A stretch of 64,000 nucleotides of DNA from Annona cherimola (lineage: Eukaryota > Streptophyta > Magnoliopsida > Magnoliales > Annonaceae): contig CM059971.1 in the NCBI GenBank assembly GCA_030490835.1, positions 119,754,564 to 119,818,563 of the forward strand, given 5' to 3'. This document shows, one piece after another, positions 1 through 15,000 of this stretch. Under the pieces are notes generated by a model, which saw nothing but the letters and a program-made list of their open reading frames with translations, did not search any database and was not told the origin of the DNA. Every line of letters begins with the position of its first letter. Position 1 is the stretch's first letter. The translations under genes were made by a program, and so were the position numbers.

Positions 1-67
1 AAGATTGAAGATACCAATATCAGATCATGCATTTTTTCATGAGAAATATAAAAATTAAGTTGCACAC

Positions 68-3000
68 CTTAGCCAAGTGTTTTGCTAGGGCCCCAGTGAA
101 AATCACCACACCCTCACGCACCAAATCATATTTTTCTTCATCAGATGCCTACATGTTATTAATAAAAGCAATGAGCATATCAAGTTTAAACAAATCCTAC
201 TATAAAAATAGGCACACGAACTACTGAGCAAATCACTCATGAAGAGGATTTTAACCACAAATACCAATTGAAAAGAAAGCCCACCTTTTTATTCAAGTAG
301 TTCTCAAAAATAGGAAAGAGCATTGAAACATTCTCTCTTCCATGTTTATCAATAATCGTAATGCCAGCATTAATCATTCTTCCACGGACATCCATATTAG
401 GATCAGCCTGCAAACGAGTCTCTCATTATTATTTCAATAGGTCGACCAAAAAAAAAAATGCATGTTAACCACAAAGTTCCAGTCACAATTATCTGACTCC
501 ACTGAAGAAAACAAGCAAATAATCAATAGAGATTGCATTTGTTCCAACTTTCGATGGCTATATTACAGGTCTTCAGACAAAGAAGGAAATATAGATACCA
601 AGCCAAATGATCAGGTGCTCACCAAGGCACGTGATATCAAGAATGTCATGACAACAGGAAGGTCCTTTGTTCTCAATACATCAGCAGCAGAATGCAATGC
701 CAATGCTATGCCTTGTCTCCCCAACCAATGAGCGTCGACAGAGTCACCCCCAGCACCAACATCACGGATGTAGAGAGAAAATAAAGTTGACAGGGTTTCC
801 TTGTAATATCAACAACCACAACAGAAGGTTGTAAGAATCATAAAAATTATTTTATAGGATCAGAAACAAATTCCAAAAAAAATTCCTTGATAAAATCAAA
901 GGTGAGATTTCATTCATATACTCACTTGGATGGTATCTGGATTTTCATCTAAAGCTGCTGCCAAAGCCTCTGCAGCAGCTATGCGAACATTATAGTTGTT
1001 ATGAGAAAGCGCATTAAAAATCCCTGAATAATCAGTTCCGAAATCAAAATTGTAACGGTCCCATAGATCTTCTGCTGCTTCTGCGACTGGCTGAACAAAA
1101 CAAGTTGAGTTAGGAGGTCAACAGATAACTAAAAGGTTCCATCGTGGCAAGCCATCTCTGGCAAAATAGCAAACATGGTGAAGGAAATTATGCTGAAGAA
1201 CCCAGGAAGGTAGATACAGATACAGATTCATGCATAGGAGGCAGATTATCAAAAAGATTGAAAAACATTTATTTGAATAAAATAATCAACAAAATTAAAG
1301 ACGATACATATGATCAGAAGAGGGGAAAATACTTCCCAACAATCTAGTTCATAACCTCATTAACAAAGTTATGAAAACGAGAATGGTCAAAACAAATCCA
1401 TTGAAGTACTAAATCTAGCCTTCAAAAGATAAAAGGACATCTGGCAAAGGTTCTTAAAGTGAAATCCATATTAGCAACAGACCTTTTCAGGATCATGCAA
1501 AGCAATCCAAATGCTTGTTGCAACGTGAAGATTCTCAGGAATTGAGTGCCCAGTAACAGCCGGAATGCATTTTACAGCATTTAAGCAGGCAAGCCTCACG
1601 TGAATATCCTTAGCGTATACTCCACTGAGTGCCTGTTTTCAACATAGTGTGGAAGTAAGAAACAATACACCATTAAAACAAAAAAAACAAAAAAAGGAAT
1701 CATATCCAACCACAAACCATATTTCCTTTACCTCTGTACTGTTTGTTAGATCAGGATAAAACAGGTAACATTTAACAGATTCCAGTAAAGAAACGTCACA
1801 AAATGTAAAATATGGGGAATGCTTGAGCAGAGGGAAATTTACCGGTGCTATTTCATCTGGTCGCAGTCCCAGACACAATTCATTTAACATAGGTCCAATC
1901 AATCCCTGATAACCCGGGACAACACCAAGAGCATGATAAAGAACCTGCAAGATAGAACGTTGACAATCTAAGAAACTGCGCATAATAAAGAAGGATATAA
2001 ATACCAAAAACCATGCACAAACAAGCAAAGTACGGCCGCACACACAAGGTAGAATCTCAAACTTGAAAAAAGGCAGCAGACGTGCAAACAGGACAGTAAA
2101 GGCTAGAGACCGTAACTGATAACATCTGTAGCCGAGGAAGAGGCAGTACAGGATCCAGATGTAGTGACATAATATGAAGAACGTCATCATGAAGGCCTGT
2201 TTTCTTTGATGACGACAGTATCTGCTCCAAAATCTAATAGAGAAAATTTTTAAAAACAACAGAAAAACAAAGCTACAATAAAGGAGCGTTTAAGAATATG
2301 AAGGTCAGCTAAACTGGAAAAATACCGGGAATATAAATGCGTAGGAATCCGCTGGAAGAGAGCCTGTTTTGCAGGATAATAGTAGACCCTCAATTATTCT
2401 TTCAAAAAGACCCATTTTTGGTCTTTCATGGAGTTCCCCTTCACTAACCAATGGAATTAGCTCCCACACAACATGTATTTCTGATGTAGCAATTATACGT
2501 AAAGCAGCAGCAATCTCAGGAGCCCAATTACAAAGAGGGGGAGCAACACACTTTGCAAGTTTCAGCATTGTCTCAAATGCCACGTCACTTACTATTGGAG
2601 ACAGCAGCAACGGCTTAACAATATTTACCTGTAAGTCACATGAAGTATCTTATCACATGATAAATAAATATATTGGCATTATTAATAAATATTGCATAGA
2701 ATAAAAAAGATTATTAAAGAACAATAAAATATGTTATCAAGATTCAAGACATCATCATTCAACTCAAATTCAGGATCATTTTCACGCACAAATTGTCTCA
2801 GTAAAATTATAATCCACACATACTACCAATGAATCCAACCCGCCCACCATGTCGAAGCTCTGACTGAGCCATCAATTATGGATGAAGGATATTTTAGTGC
2901 ACTACGTGAATTACAGATGGGCATGACCACACAGGTTCATAGGCAAAAAATCCACTCCATTCATCCAACAGCTGTGTAATCAATTGTGATAAAAATAGTG

Positions 3001-6000
3001 GGTTTCCTGGACCAAATGCCCACTCATCAAGACAGGAAACAGGAGCCCAAGCCCAAAAGCAAGTATTGCCCAACCCAGGAGTAGCTGATGGTTGCGCACA
3101 GTAACTTGTACAAAGATGAAATCCAAATTAGGGGACCCATCATATATAACTGGTTGGACAAATGGCAGTTGTCCAACTGGTTGCTTTTTATATTCAGAAA
3201 TTGTTTTTTAATATAATTCACTTACAATATTCATGCATATGTATATATTTATGATGCCAAAATTCAAATATTTTGAAAACTTCTACGTACTATCATACAC
3301 TACATATTTATTTTAAAATTTTAAAAGTGTCATGTCCACTCTTAATGATGTTAAATATTCATATACATCTAAATTTCCAATCAAAGTGAATTTTGGTAAC
3401 ATAAATATGTAAATATGGATGAATATTGTAAACTGTTTGGATTTATATATATAAAGTAACCAGTTGGATGATGCCATTCCTCCAACTGATTGTATAGGAT
3501 CAGACGCTTTAAATTATCAACAAATTTTCTATGAATTGTTTTTTCGATGTATATTAATGTCTGAGCCATATTTTACGACTTCAATACAAAAGGCAGCTAA
3601 AATTAATCTATGGGCCTCATTAAAATGTACACAAGCAAGACTACAAGAAGTCAAACAGTAACGGCACAAACCATGAACAAACACCAGAATTTATTTTTCC
3701 CAAGTCCTTGCAATTTGCATGTATACCATTCATTCTCCATGGCGACCACTGACAACATAGAATACCACCACAATAAAATGGAAAGATGTTGTTCATATGC
3801 ATATCAACACTTTGTACTTCTTTTCCACCATAGAAAGCAAACATCACAAATAAAAAAATTCGAAAAACCAATAGAAGATTAGAATGAAAATCTAATGCAT
3901 ATAGAATGAGTCCACGATATAACACTGCACCAACTAAAGAAAAAGTGCAAAATGGACTTCATCATTAAAGTAATATGAACTGAGAATACTGAGAATATCT
4001 GCTAGCACAAATTTTCCGAATAAAAATTGGAAATATGATCATGCAGCACAGCAGGCGCTTAATAAAATTTTAGAGCCTGTTCTGAATCATACAAGAGTCT
4101 TGAACTGAATCTGTATCACCATCCCAAAACAATTTCTCAATTCCTAAGACAGCTTTTTCAATTTTCAACACAACTTTACCCATTTTTAATACAATTTTAC
4201 TCATTCCCAGTACACATTATTATATTTTCATCTCAGATACAGATTCGATCAAAGAATCTTGTGTGGTTTGGAACAGGCCCTTTAATGAAAAATCAAAGAA
4301 TGATAATCTTTTGATAGAACCAAGCAGTTTCATAAAACAAGCAAATGTTGTTCGGTAAGTGTAAAGATCTCCCATAACACTCCCACTTTGACTAGTGTCG
4401 AAGTCCAAAACTAATGAATGGTGACAAATCCCTCAAAGATAGAACCAAAACACGTTCAACTGAGATTGAAAGGATTAACACATGCAGCTATTAAAGGCCA
4501 GAACTTTCACTACACTTCACATGTAGCCCTGCAGGGATTAGAATGTTGAGAATTGTGAGCCCTATAAATCATAAAGAACCAAAAAAATTCGCTCATACTG
4601 ACCTAAAAGAAACATCATGAAAATGGCAATGACAACAGTAAAGGTGCTCAAAAGACAACTCAACCGGAACCCTTCCCAGGCTTCTAACCTTCATGGGATC
4701 CCCAAATTTACCTGGTGTTCATCAAATTAACTTCCAGAGGACCTGCATGGCTAACTAGGCCACCCTATGTTTATGAAGTCCTAAAAAAACATTTTCGTGC
4801 TGGAAATCAAAAGTAGTAATGCATATTTTGTTGTCAAATGCACAAACTACTCAACGTAGTTATAATGAAAACTTTGCAAAACAAGATTACCATAGTTTCG
4901 TATCCATACCAGAGAAGGTAGTTGACTGTGAGCGAATATGGGATTGGCTATGGCCATTTCCCCAAGTGTCCTCAGCATAACAGAAAGATTATCCTTTATG
5001 CACCTAACCTTCTCCCGAGTAGAGGCTTCCTCTCTGAGCAGCAACTCCCGTGCCTCTTCCTTTGCAGACTTAACCTTCTCCACCTGTACTGCTTAAATAT
5101 AAATATTCTGTCAATATATAAAAGGTGTGTTCGGCAATGGACAGAAAATGTCAAAGTTAAAACTTTTCAATTTAAAACTTTTCACTCTCTACAACTACCA
5201 TATTTTTTAATCATTTTTTTCACACTTTCCTACACAACTATCCTACTTTTCAATCATTTCTACACAACTACTCACATAACTAACCTATTTATTTTAACTT
5301 TATCCTCTTTACTCATTATTATCCCTCTCTTATCAAATCATTTGACAACTTTTACTCTCCAAAACTTTTCATCAAAAGTTTTATCCATTCCCAAACACAC
5401 CCAAAGAATCCAACTTTTCACAAAAAAAAAAGAAGAAGAAGAAAAATTTGCATGTTCAGAATAGAAAAAGTAACCGACGCATACCATTCTTTTTTGTGCC
5501 CTTTCCAGTGTCCTTCTTCCCCAAGCCTGTAGCTTTACTTGCATCTCTTTGCACTGGACCATTGTTAGATTTCAGATGATCCTGCAAGGAGAGAGAACAT
5601 TCAAAGCAGAAATAAATTTCAACCATCAATTTGTTCAAGAAAAGAAATACAGGTACACACATGGTCATCTTGGTGATCATAAACTCGGAAACGACCCTTT
5701 GGGTGTTTTGCATTTTTTGTAGCGACAGTCTCTGCAACATATACCCCTTGCTCACTGGACAGCATGCCTTCTGGAGTACAAAAAATCTGGATTTGAAACA
5801 CAACAACAAAATAGTGAATAGCTAATTTATATGAATCGCCTAAATCTGAGAATAGAGAGGGAACAAATACAACAACACGACCAATCGAGCAAATATGATC
5901 CTATATTCATGAACAGGAAATCCAATATTCATATGACCATACAAGAACTGGCTCACTGTGCATGAATGTACCCAGTTGGACCACTTCAGCACATTTAACA

Positions 6001-9000
6001 ACTGAATTTGAGTAGTTGGAAGAATCTCCAAACACAAGATAATACTCGTTCGTAATCCACACAATTCCATAGTGTAATCCAGTACATTTACATCACAATG
6101 GCTTTAAGTCCAAGCAGAATAAGATTTATTACATTCATGTGAGTTGGATTAACAGGATTGTTTCACCAGTGTTTGCTACACAAGTAAAATTCAATTTATT
6201 GATCAAGCTTAAAAAAGACAAGATCATTTTATAGGAGATATTATTAATTTTGTTCAAGAAATTTGTAGGTAAAATAAACAATTTTAAAAATAGACAATAA
6301 TATCAAAAGTTCATCAAAATACTTTAAAGTAGAAACTAATATTAAAAATACATAAATATATAAATATATAATTATAGAAACATAATTAGAATACAAAAAA
6401 TCTACACAGAAAACCATTATTGGGAAACATATAGACATGCACATGTTAGGAGAGTTGAGTTTATTCAAATAAAATGAGGTAAGAGAATGACAAGAAGACC
6501 CAAAAAACATGAATAAAAGTAACTAACAATATATGAAAATATTAAAGATTATTAAAAACTTAATTACTAACGGTCAAAAAAGACAGCAGAATCCACAAAG
6601 CTGACCCCACTCGGGAGGGAAATGGCTTAAGATGACAACAACATAGACATACAGATGGTGTAATTCAATATTACCATATCTTGAATTATTTCTATAAATT
6701 CAATGAAATAAGAATACATAAGAGTATTAAATCATATATCATATTTTCGATTAATATCTTGAATTATTTCTATAAATTCAATTAAATAAGAATACATATT
6801 CCATTAAATCATATATCATATTTTCAATTAATCTATAAATTTAATGTAATAAGAATATATGACAATACCTCAATCTTATAAAACCAACTAATAGATATTA
6901 GCCCACCTAAATTATAGTAAATTCAAACAAATATATGCTTTTATCAAAAATATATATATGCAGCACAAACCTTGTTGTGTTCATCTTTTCAAGCAAATAA
7001 GGAATATGTAAAATGTCTTATCGAATAATTTTATGTAAAACATAAGCTGAAAAAACCCATAGTATGTAGAAAAAGACCAATTTGCCCACCTACGAACACA
7101 ATATAGAATAAAATTTTCATATAATCAAATGAAATATATAAATTTTTTTAATTGTATAAGTTTATATAAAATATAAATTACGAAACATGGATTTTATAGA
7201 ATTTTATTATGGGCGTGTTTGGTTATCAATAAAATTTTTCAAATCAAAATTTTTAATCTAAATCTTTTCACTCTCCATAACTACCATATTTTTTAATTTT
7301 CTTATATCTTCTTATATAATTATCCTATTTTTCAATCATTTCTACACAACTAACCTATCTATTTTAATCTTATTCTCTTTACTTTTCATCATTACTCTTA
7401 CCATATCACATTATTTTGTCTCATTTCAAAAACTTTTACATCAAAAACTTTTCATCCAAAAGCTCTATCATTTCCCAAACACATATTATATAACTTTATT
7501 GGGTTCCAATTTATCCATAAGAAAATCAATTTTATCCACAATAAATGTGATTTTATAGATAATATCTTACAATAAAATCAAAAAACAAGGAAGTGAATAT
7601 ATATCTTTTTTCAATGTGTCCTTTTACCATTGGATACCTCGACAAACTATCGCCAAAATATCAATAATGATGAAGTGACATGAAGTGTTGTTGGTCGTCT
7701 CGTCCAAATTAATGAATAAGATTAAGAATATTTTTATTGTACTATTACTTGCAAAAAGTATCAAGAGAACGATTGCCTGTTTAGTAACACAGCTAGATGA
7801 GCATTGTCAGAGGCAATTTCTTCTTTCTCTTATTGTCCTCATTTAAATTTGGTATGCTAGTTTTCACGTGGTTTTGACCCACCAGGACAAGAGACTCTTA
7901 TCGATCCCATAACAGCCAAAAGACATTTCATGCCACTACTCCAATTTCCACTGCGATCAAGAAGGTGGCCAATGAACTGGATTTTCTTCTTGGGTTTGGA
8001 AGGGTTCATGGTAAGTATAACTAATTTGGCTTCAACCCTAGCAGTTTAGACCATTCTACCAGTTTTTTTTGTTGGACTATCTCAATGCATGGACCAGACC
8101 AGAAGACACCTGATTCTAAGTCAAATCACCAATTGTAGTCCAGTTCTAACAATATTTCTACAGAATGCAACATATTCCAACAATCGAAATGAAAATTTTC
8201 CAAATTTCCTTTATTCAAATTTTAATAGAATAACAATGACAAGTTTCAATATTATAAATTTCATGTAGTAATACAATTAATAACCACTTTTCTAAGCCAA
8301 TTACGTCTCTTATGGAAAAAACAAATAGCAAAAAATAGAAGATCTTCGAGAGAACACATTGGAGAAATATAACTAAAGAACAACTGATAAACCCTATCTA
8401 GAAAATAAAAAAAAATCAACGAAGTAAACTCTTCTTACCATCATAACTTAACCTAAAAATGGCACTTTCAGAGTGGATAGACATCTACAAGTCCCAATTT
8501 TAAAAAAACCCCCAAATACATTCCCTGCCTACTTGGAGTAGGGAGAAGCAATTATGGTTAGTATTACAACACGCCTACAGGGTGCCAGGGGATCACCATC
8601 AATTGCTCCACTTATTTATTGCCTTCTCACGGAAGGGATCTATAGGTTGCATATGTTTGCATCTGGGATGGAAGTGCAATGACCTAGGCTTCCAGAGGCA
8701 AAACAAGTAGAAATGTCATGATAAAATCCACTGCCTTGCTTGAAATTTCATGGATTGGATCTTTTCTTTCCCTCTGTATGGGGCATTGCTTGTTATAAAT
8801 GGAACAGGATATGATCCTAAACTTTTGATCAATAATTACTGAAATGGACTTTTAGAAAACAGAAATATCAACTAAAACACAGCTAGTTGAAATGTACACA
8901 TAAGGGGACTAATCAAAGTGAGTTTTTACCATCCTCCAGGTAAAAAAAAGTGAGTTTTAACTCATCACTCAATTTAAAAGACAATAATCCTTGCCACTCA

Positions 9001-12000
9001 CTCAGATATTCCAGACGAAGATAGCACAAGCATAACAGCAGAAAGAAAAAAGCAACATATGATTTTGGACATCATTGGGGAAACAACAGTTTCTTCACCT
9101 TTATATCATTTTCTGAAAGTGCATCATGTAAGCTCCAGTCCGGAAGTCCACTTAAATGCTGAAAAGAACACAATTCTTGGAGTCAATAACCACAATCCAT
9201 TAGAGAAAACAGAAGAAAAACAAGAGTCAACACAAAGGATATAATACTCTCTCAAACTCTGTGAATGTGTCCTTAGGTGTTATCGACATCAAAGTTGACA
9301 ACGAACATATTGCAGCACATTGCTCCATTTCGTTATGACTCATCAACCCCATTTGTCCAAATAAATCCTGGGTTATAACACGTCAACATGAACCAGTAAG
9401 AAGAGACAGATGTAATAGATTCCTAGCAACAAGAATTATTCATTCACAGATGTGCAGAATTATCAAGCTCAGACCATTGATGCTGCCAGTTTCAAGCACC
9501 ATTGACACAATCATATTAGACAGGACAAGTGTCAAGTCACAGTCTCTGCATGAACACTTGAGCAAATGGTCACTAGCAGCTTGAGGAAAATGCATCAAAC
9601 AGTATATATCATGCAAGTTTGAATAAAATGAAATTAATATGAATGGGGGGAATAATATCTCGCAAAATAAAATACTCTAGCAAGATTTTTCCAAAAAAAA
9701 AAAATTCATGTTAAAAGTTTAAACTGTTTGGATGTGCATGAACAATGGAAATCATAGCTGCAGCACCTGCTACGCTTTCTATGGTTGAAAGGAAATTTTT
9801 ATAAGATAGCTATAAGATCAGCAATATTTTTACGCATTGAATGTTGGACGATCAAGGAACGACATATATGTATAGTGAATGTAACATAAACAACGATTTT
9901 GAGATGGAAAACAGCTGATACATTCATACATGCAACAAGAAAAAATAGATTTAGAAACAAAATAATTCAAGGAAAAAACTTGGTTTGTTACCATGGAGAT
10001 TAAAAACAGCATCTGGGGGAATGAATTTCTACAATAGAAGCTTACGAGAGAACTAGAGGCAGCAAAAAAATAGCTAGAGGTCATTAGAAAAGATATGAAA
10101 ATGATTGGACTTGAAAGAGCATTCAACTCTCAACCAAAATGAGTATACAACTCAACACCAAAAAGAGTAGTGCAACTGAATCAATACAGCTAACTAGTTC
10201 TGATAATGCTAATGATAATGAAATATATGACCTAATAAAAAGCCAAAAAAAAAAAATTTATTTTGTGTGCCCACAGAAAATCATAGCTCACCATACAAAA
10301 AAAAATCCATATGACGTGTTAGCACAGAGCAATAGAAACAAATTTTTGCGTATTCTATAAATGTGATTTGAAGAGTTTAAACAAAAATGCAACTAGATGG
10401 ATTCCACTGAAATCTTAGGACAGTGTTTGGGACCCAGCAATACCAACCACTGAGCTCAGATTAACCCACTTAACAAAAATACCAAAACTATTGCAATAAG
10501 GGTCTGTTTGGAATTCAGTAAAAAATAAAATTAAATAAAAAATTAACGATAAAAAAAATCTCACCATTACCTACATGCCTTCTGATATAATTTGACATCT
10601 TAACTACCTAACTACCCTACTTACTATTATTCCCTCTATGGGTGTGTTTGGCAATTTGAAGAAAATGTCAAACTAAAACTTTTCAATCTAAAACTTTTTA
10701 CTCTCCATAACTACTCTATTTTAAAATTATTTCTTCACATCTTCTCATACAATTGCCCTATTTTCTAATCATTTCTACACAACTACCCATACAACTAACC
10801 TATCTATTTTAACTTTATTCTCTTTACACATTATCATTACCCTTATCATATCGCATCATTTTCTACTAATTTAACAATTTTTACACCAAAAATTTTTCAT
10901 TCAAAAGTTTTATCATTTCCCAAACACACCCTATATTTCAATCATTTTTCACACTTTTCCATACAATTACCCTATCTATTTATCTTTATTCTTTACTCTT
11001 AATCATTACCCCTATTCTATCACACCACTCCCACTCTTTCAAAATGTTTCCCCATTTTTTACTCATTACAAACACAACCCTAAAAGGCGGATGCAAACAG
11101 CATCATTTGAAAAATGTACAAAGTGCGTATAAAATATGAAATTTTTTATTCACATAAATACTAAAATCTTATAAACTCCCCTGAAATGTTTCATGTATAT
11201 ATGGGGAAAAAACACAGGAGGGTACAGGTATTTGATTACATACTCCACGTCCAAGTGCAGAGCAAAAATTTCAACAAGCTCAAATCCAATCCAAAATTAT
11301 TCCAATTATGTCTAGAATAAGTCTTTTATCAAGACGATTTCAGATTCTAGCTGAATATGTTATGCTAGCAAATCTGATCAACAAAATTAGGGAGGGTCTG
11401 AAAGAGAGACTCCCTGATTTAACTCGGTGGACTCCATAAAATCTTAGAGACGCCACACTGTTTTGGACCTGCTAAAATATTTTTTATAAGATAGAAGTTG
11501 ACTGGACAGAAAGATTCTGAATTATACACACATACGTTTAAAAATCTCAAAAATATATATACACGTATCCAAAAATGGTAGAACTTAGTTTATATATTAA
11601 ATACACTTAGATAACAAGTGTATGAAGAAAAAAGAAAAAAAAATTATTGTAAATGAATTTTTTGAGGTGGGCTAAGCGGGCATTTGCTTAGTCTGGGCTA
11701 ACAAGATCACTCCTTTAGTTACTCTATTACATCACAGATTACATAATTCTCCCAATGACATGAGCTATTTTCATCACCCAAGCAAAGCAACTTCAGCATA
11801 CACAATTTACAGCATCTTTCACATCAAAAATAAAAATAAAAAATAAAAACAATTTACAGCATCTTCAGCATATATGGCTGACAGTTTACAACAGCCAAAT
11901 TAATGTCATTTTGGTGACTATTACCTTGCATATGGCCCCAACATTTGCACTGATTATGCTTATAACGTCATATCCATGCCTCTGCAGACTCCTTTTAAGC

Positions 12001-15000
12001 CTCTGCACATGGATCAGAAGAAACAAAAAGAAGCTTCAGATATATTCAATTCCTTCTGAAAGCTTCAGATTTTTTCAATTCCTTCTCAACATGAAATTAT
12101 AGTCATTATCCTTTTTCCAGATGTAATTATTGCAAAAATAAACTATATATAATATCATGGCAAACTTCATTCTAAATGGGACACATGCATCAATCATTTT
12201 CCGATAATGGAAAATTACAGCAGGCCGAACAATGCCAGAGTCATATCCATGTACCAGTTGCCTAGAATCAAACCAAATGCAGAAATTGTAGCCACAAATA
12301 CAAACAGTGAACAATCTGAAAACATTCTTAGAAACTACAGCCATGCATTTAGCTGGCTATGCAAAGAGCCAAAAAACTAGTCCATAAACATCGAGAAAAA
12401 AAAAATTTTAAGCAAAAATTCCAAAGAATGGAAACAGATGAGAAAAACACAACATATAAGTCAAATGCATGCACACTGTTCGTATGAAATGGGCTTTTAT
12501 TTTTGCTTTACATTACCATTCCCATTCAATTTTATAATAGCAAAGTCAGTTTTCAGATGGATCACCAACAAACCATCATAAGGATCAAAATTTTTCAAGT
12601 TTCCTCCCATCCCTCCCAATTTCAAATATATCAAAATGATACATTCCATGTAGTGATTGGTCTAGAAGCTCTGGCATATCATGGTTATTGGTGTACAAAC
12701 CTGTGATGAATGGTGAGTGGCCAGCAAGAAGAATGATCATTTATAGATGACATCTCTCGATTATAGGATCTCTCTTAAGATAATCATTTTTTCTGGGATA
12801 GGATATCTAAATTTCACTGTTATCATTAAAAGCACCAATGAAGGGGATTTCATTGAGGATATGAAAAAGCAAAATATTGCTTCCATTTAATTCTTTCTGC
12901 TGGAGAAAATCCTTTATTTCTCATTGGCTCTACCAGCTGTAATAATTCCCTAAGGTGTATCCTCTCTTGGATCTCCTTTGCTATAATCATCTCATGTCCA
13001 TTTCATTGTACGATCCATCCTCAAAGGACATGGCACCAACACTGCGCGGTAGATTATCATGTTCACATGCTACAGCTTCCATGTGAAGCATGCCTTGCAG
13101 CAAGCTACCTACACCCACACTTCCTTCACATGCGCATTGATGCCAGCTTTGGGAACTTTCTCAAGGGCTGTCAATTGAGAAATACTTTCTCTCTCTCTCT
13201 CTCTCTCTTTTTTTTTTTAAAGAACAAAAACTACAAACCAGGCCCCAGCAATAGTCCCATCATTGTTGCTGATAGGAAGAAAGTACATCCATCCACATAT
13301 GATGAGTATGCTGGCCATCATCCGTAGTTATTCTCTGACCATAAACCATTTGAATTAACTGTGCTGCAGACTTTGCTGCCAAGTATCAGGAGCCCAAACT
13401 AAATCCTTTATTTAGGTGCCACAATGAATCACTAGGAATGGTATTCGCCGTGTCAGTAAATGACAGACTGATAAATACATATTTTTATGCATCTTGTGCA
13501 TCATTTTTTTGATTTATAAAATTGCATCTATAAAGGTTTCATTTATAATTTTGTGAAAAATATTTTTTTAGAACCTTTCATGACTTGGAAAATTATTTCT
13601 GGGTAAGTGGGCATAGTTTTTTAAAAATTTGTCCGAATGATTTGTTAAGGGCTGCAAGTGCATAGTTTTTAGCACGACGCTGGAGTACCATTTTGAGAAC
13701 TCCTCCAAAAATCTGGACGAACCCATCTTCACCACGTCGCCTCAAGCAACAAGAGATTTGTGCTTCCAGCAAAATTTCAACAGCAGGTCCACCTTCTAGA
13801 GCAGCAAAATGGCATTTCCTTTAATGCTCATGTGCACAAAATCCTGGAGAAACTGCAGCAACAGATTTTCTCTCCAAAGCAAGAGGTGCGCACCGGCTAT
13901 CCTCCCCAAATCCGAGCGGCCAACCCGCTGCACAATTCATGAAGACTGGGTGCGTTCCATCTCCAAAATCAAAGCAGAACGTGGCCATGATAATTTAGAA
14001 TTTCAAGCTGTTCAATTGCAGCCATGGATTTCTAATCATTGCATCAAAGCCATCCATTTGAGGCAAGATGTCAACCACGGATTCATCAATTAACGGTTCA
14101 CAAGCGTCTGATTCTAAGCCATGCCGTGGTTACAAAAATAGATTAAGCTATTTAGCATGTGCATCTAATACGAGACTTAACCTACAGCAGATTGGTTTGC
14201 GACTTCAAGTTGTACACAAATACAATCTGCCCATCTAACACAACATAGCCGCAACTCTTGGCTGTCAATATTTGCACAAACAGCATCCAAGCCATTCAAC
14301 TTACGCAAGGGACGTGCACACTACAAAATCTGAGCTAACAATCCACTCTCTATCCTACCTCTCTCTAAGGGTTTGAGCTCTTATAGAAGGGGTGGGGGCT
14401 GGGCAAGGCTTAGGCATCAAGTTCTACCTCCAATTCCCTATTCAGTTTTCAAGCTTTCAAGCTCACTAGTCTGGAGAAACTCCAGAGGAGAGGGGATCTT
14501 CTTCATGCAAGTCATCCAAATTTGTTTTCTTTTGCTTTGTTAATTTTAGATTTTTATTTTCTTTGCTTTTAGTTCGATTTTATTTACAGTTATTTTTATC
14601 GCACTTTAATTCTTAGTTGTAATTTTTTTGCACTTTAATTTTTAGTTGTGAGTTTATTTTGAACAATTTAGTTTAATAAAATTTTCTTTTCTAAATAATT
14701 CAAACTTTCTTTGTCTCTCTGTGGATTCGACCCATAGAATAATCTATTATTCTACGCTATAATTAGTTGTTAGTTTTAAAGTAGTACGGTATAATTTGAG
14801 ATTGGCGATCATCGGTTCCTAATGGCGCACCCATGGTTGTACACCACAGACCTATCAGGCTATCACAACTCAAGTTAATAGAAATAGGTCAGTGTTTCAT
14901 GGATGTGGAATCCAGAAGAAAACATAACGGGGTATAAGATAAAATTCAACAATTATCAAGAAAATGATGCAAATCCTCTGTGCAACTTCGAAAGCAAGTT

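Larger units (their letters stand above)
5787..9098 (-). other. GCN1 intron 15 (3.3 kb): contents
   Basis: Non-coding. It holds the tandem repeat at 6678-6863 and the MITE at 7211-7484. The rest (5790-6670, 6870-7200, 7490-9098) is AT-rich intron with no gene, RNA or clear repeat that I can name. Confidence 0.6.

Noticed and set aside
4922..5464. 180-codon plus-strand ORF
   Set aside because: Runs through a MITE and opposite GCN1 exon 18; its Thr/Leu/Phe-rich product is a by-product of the MITE sequence.
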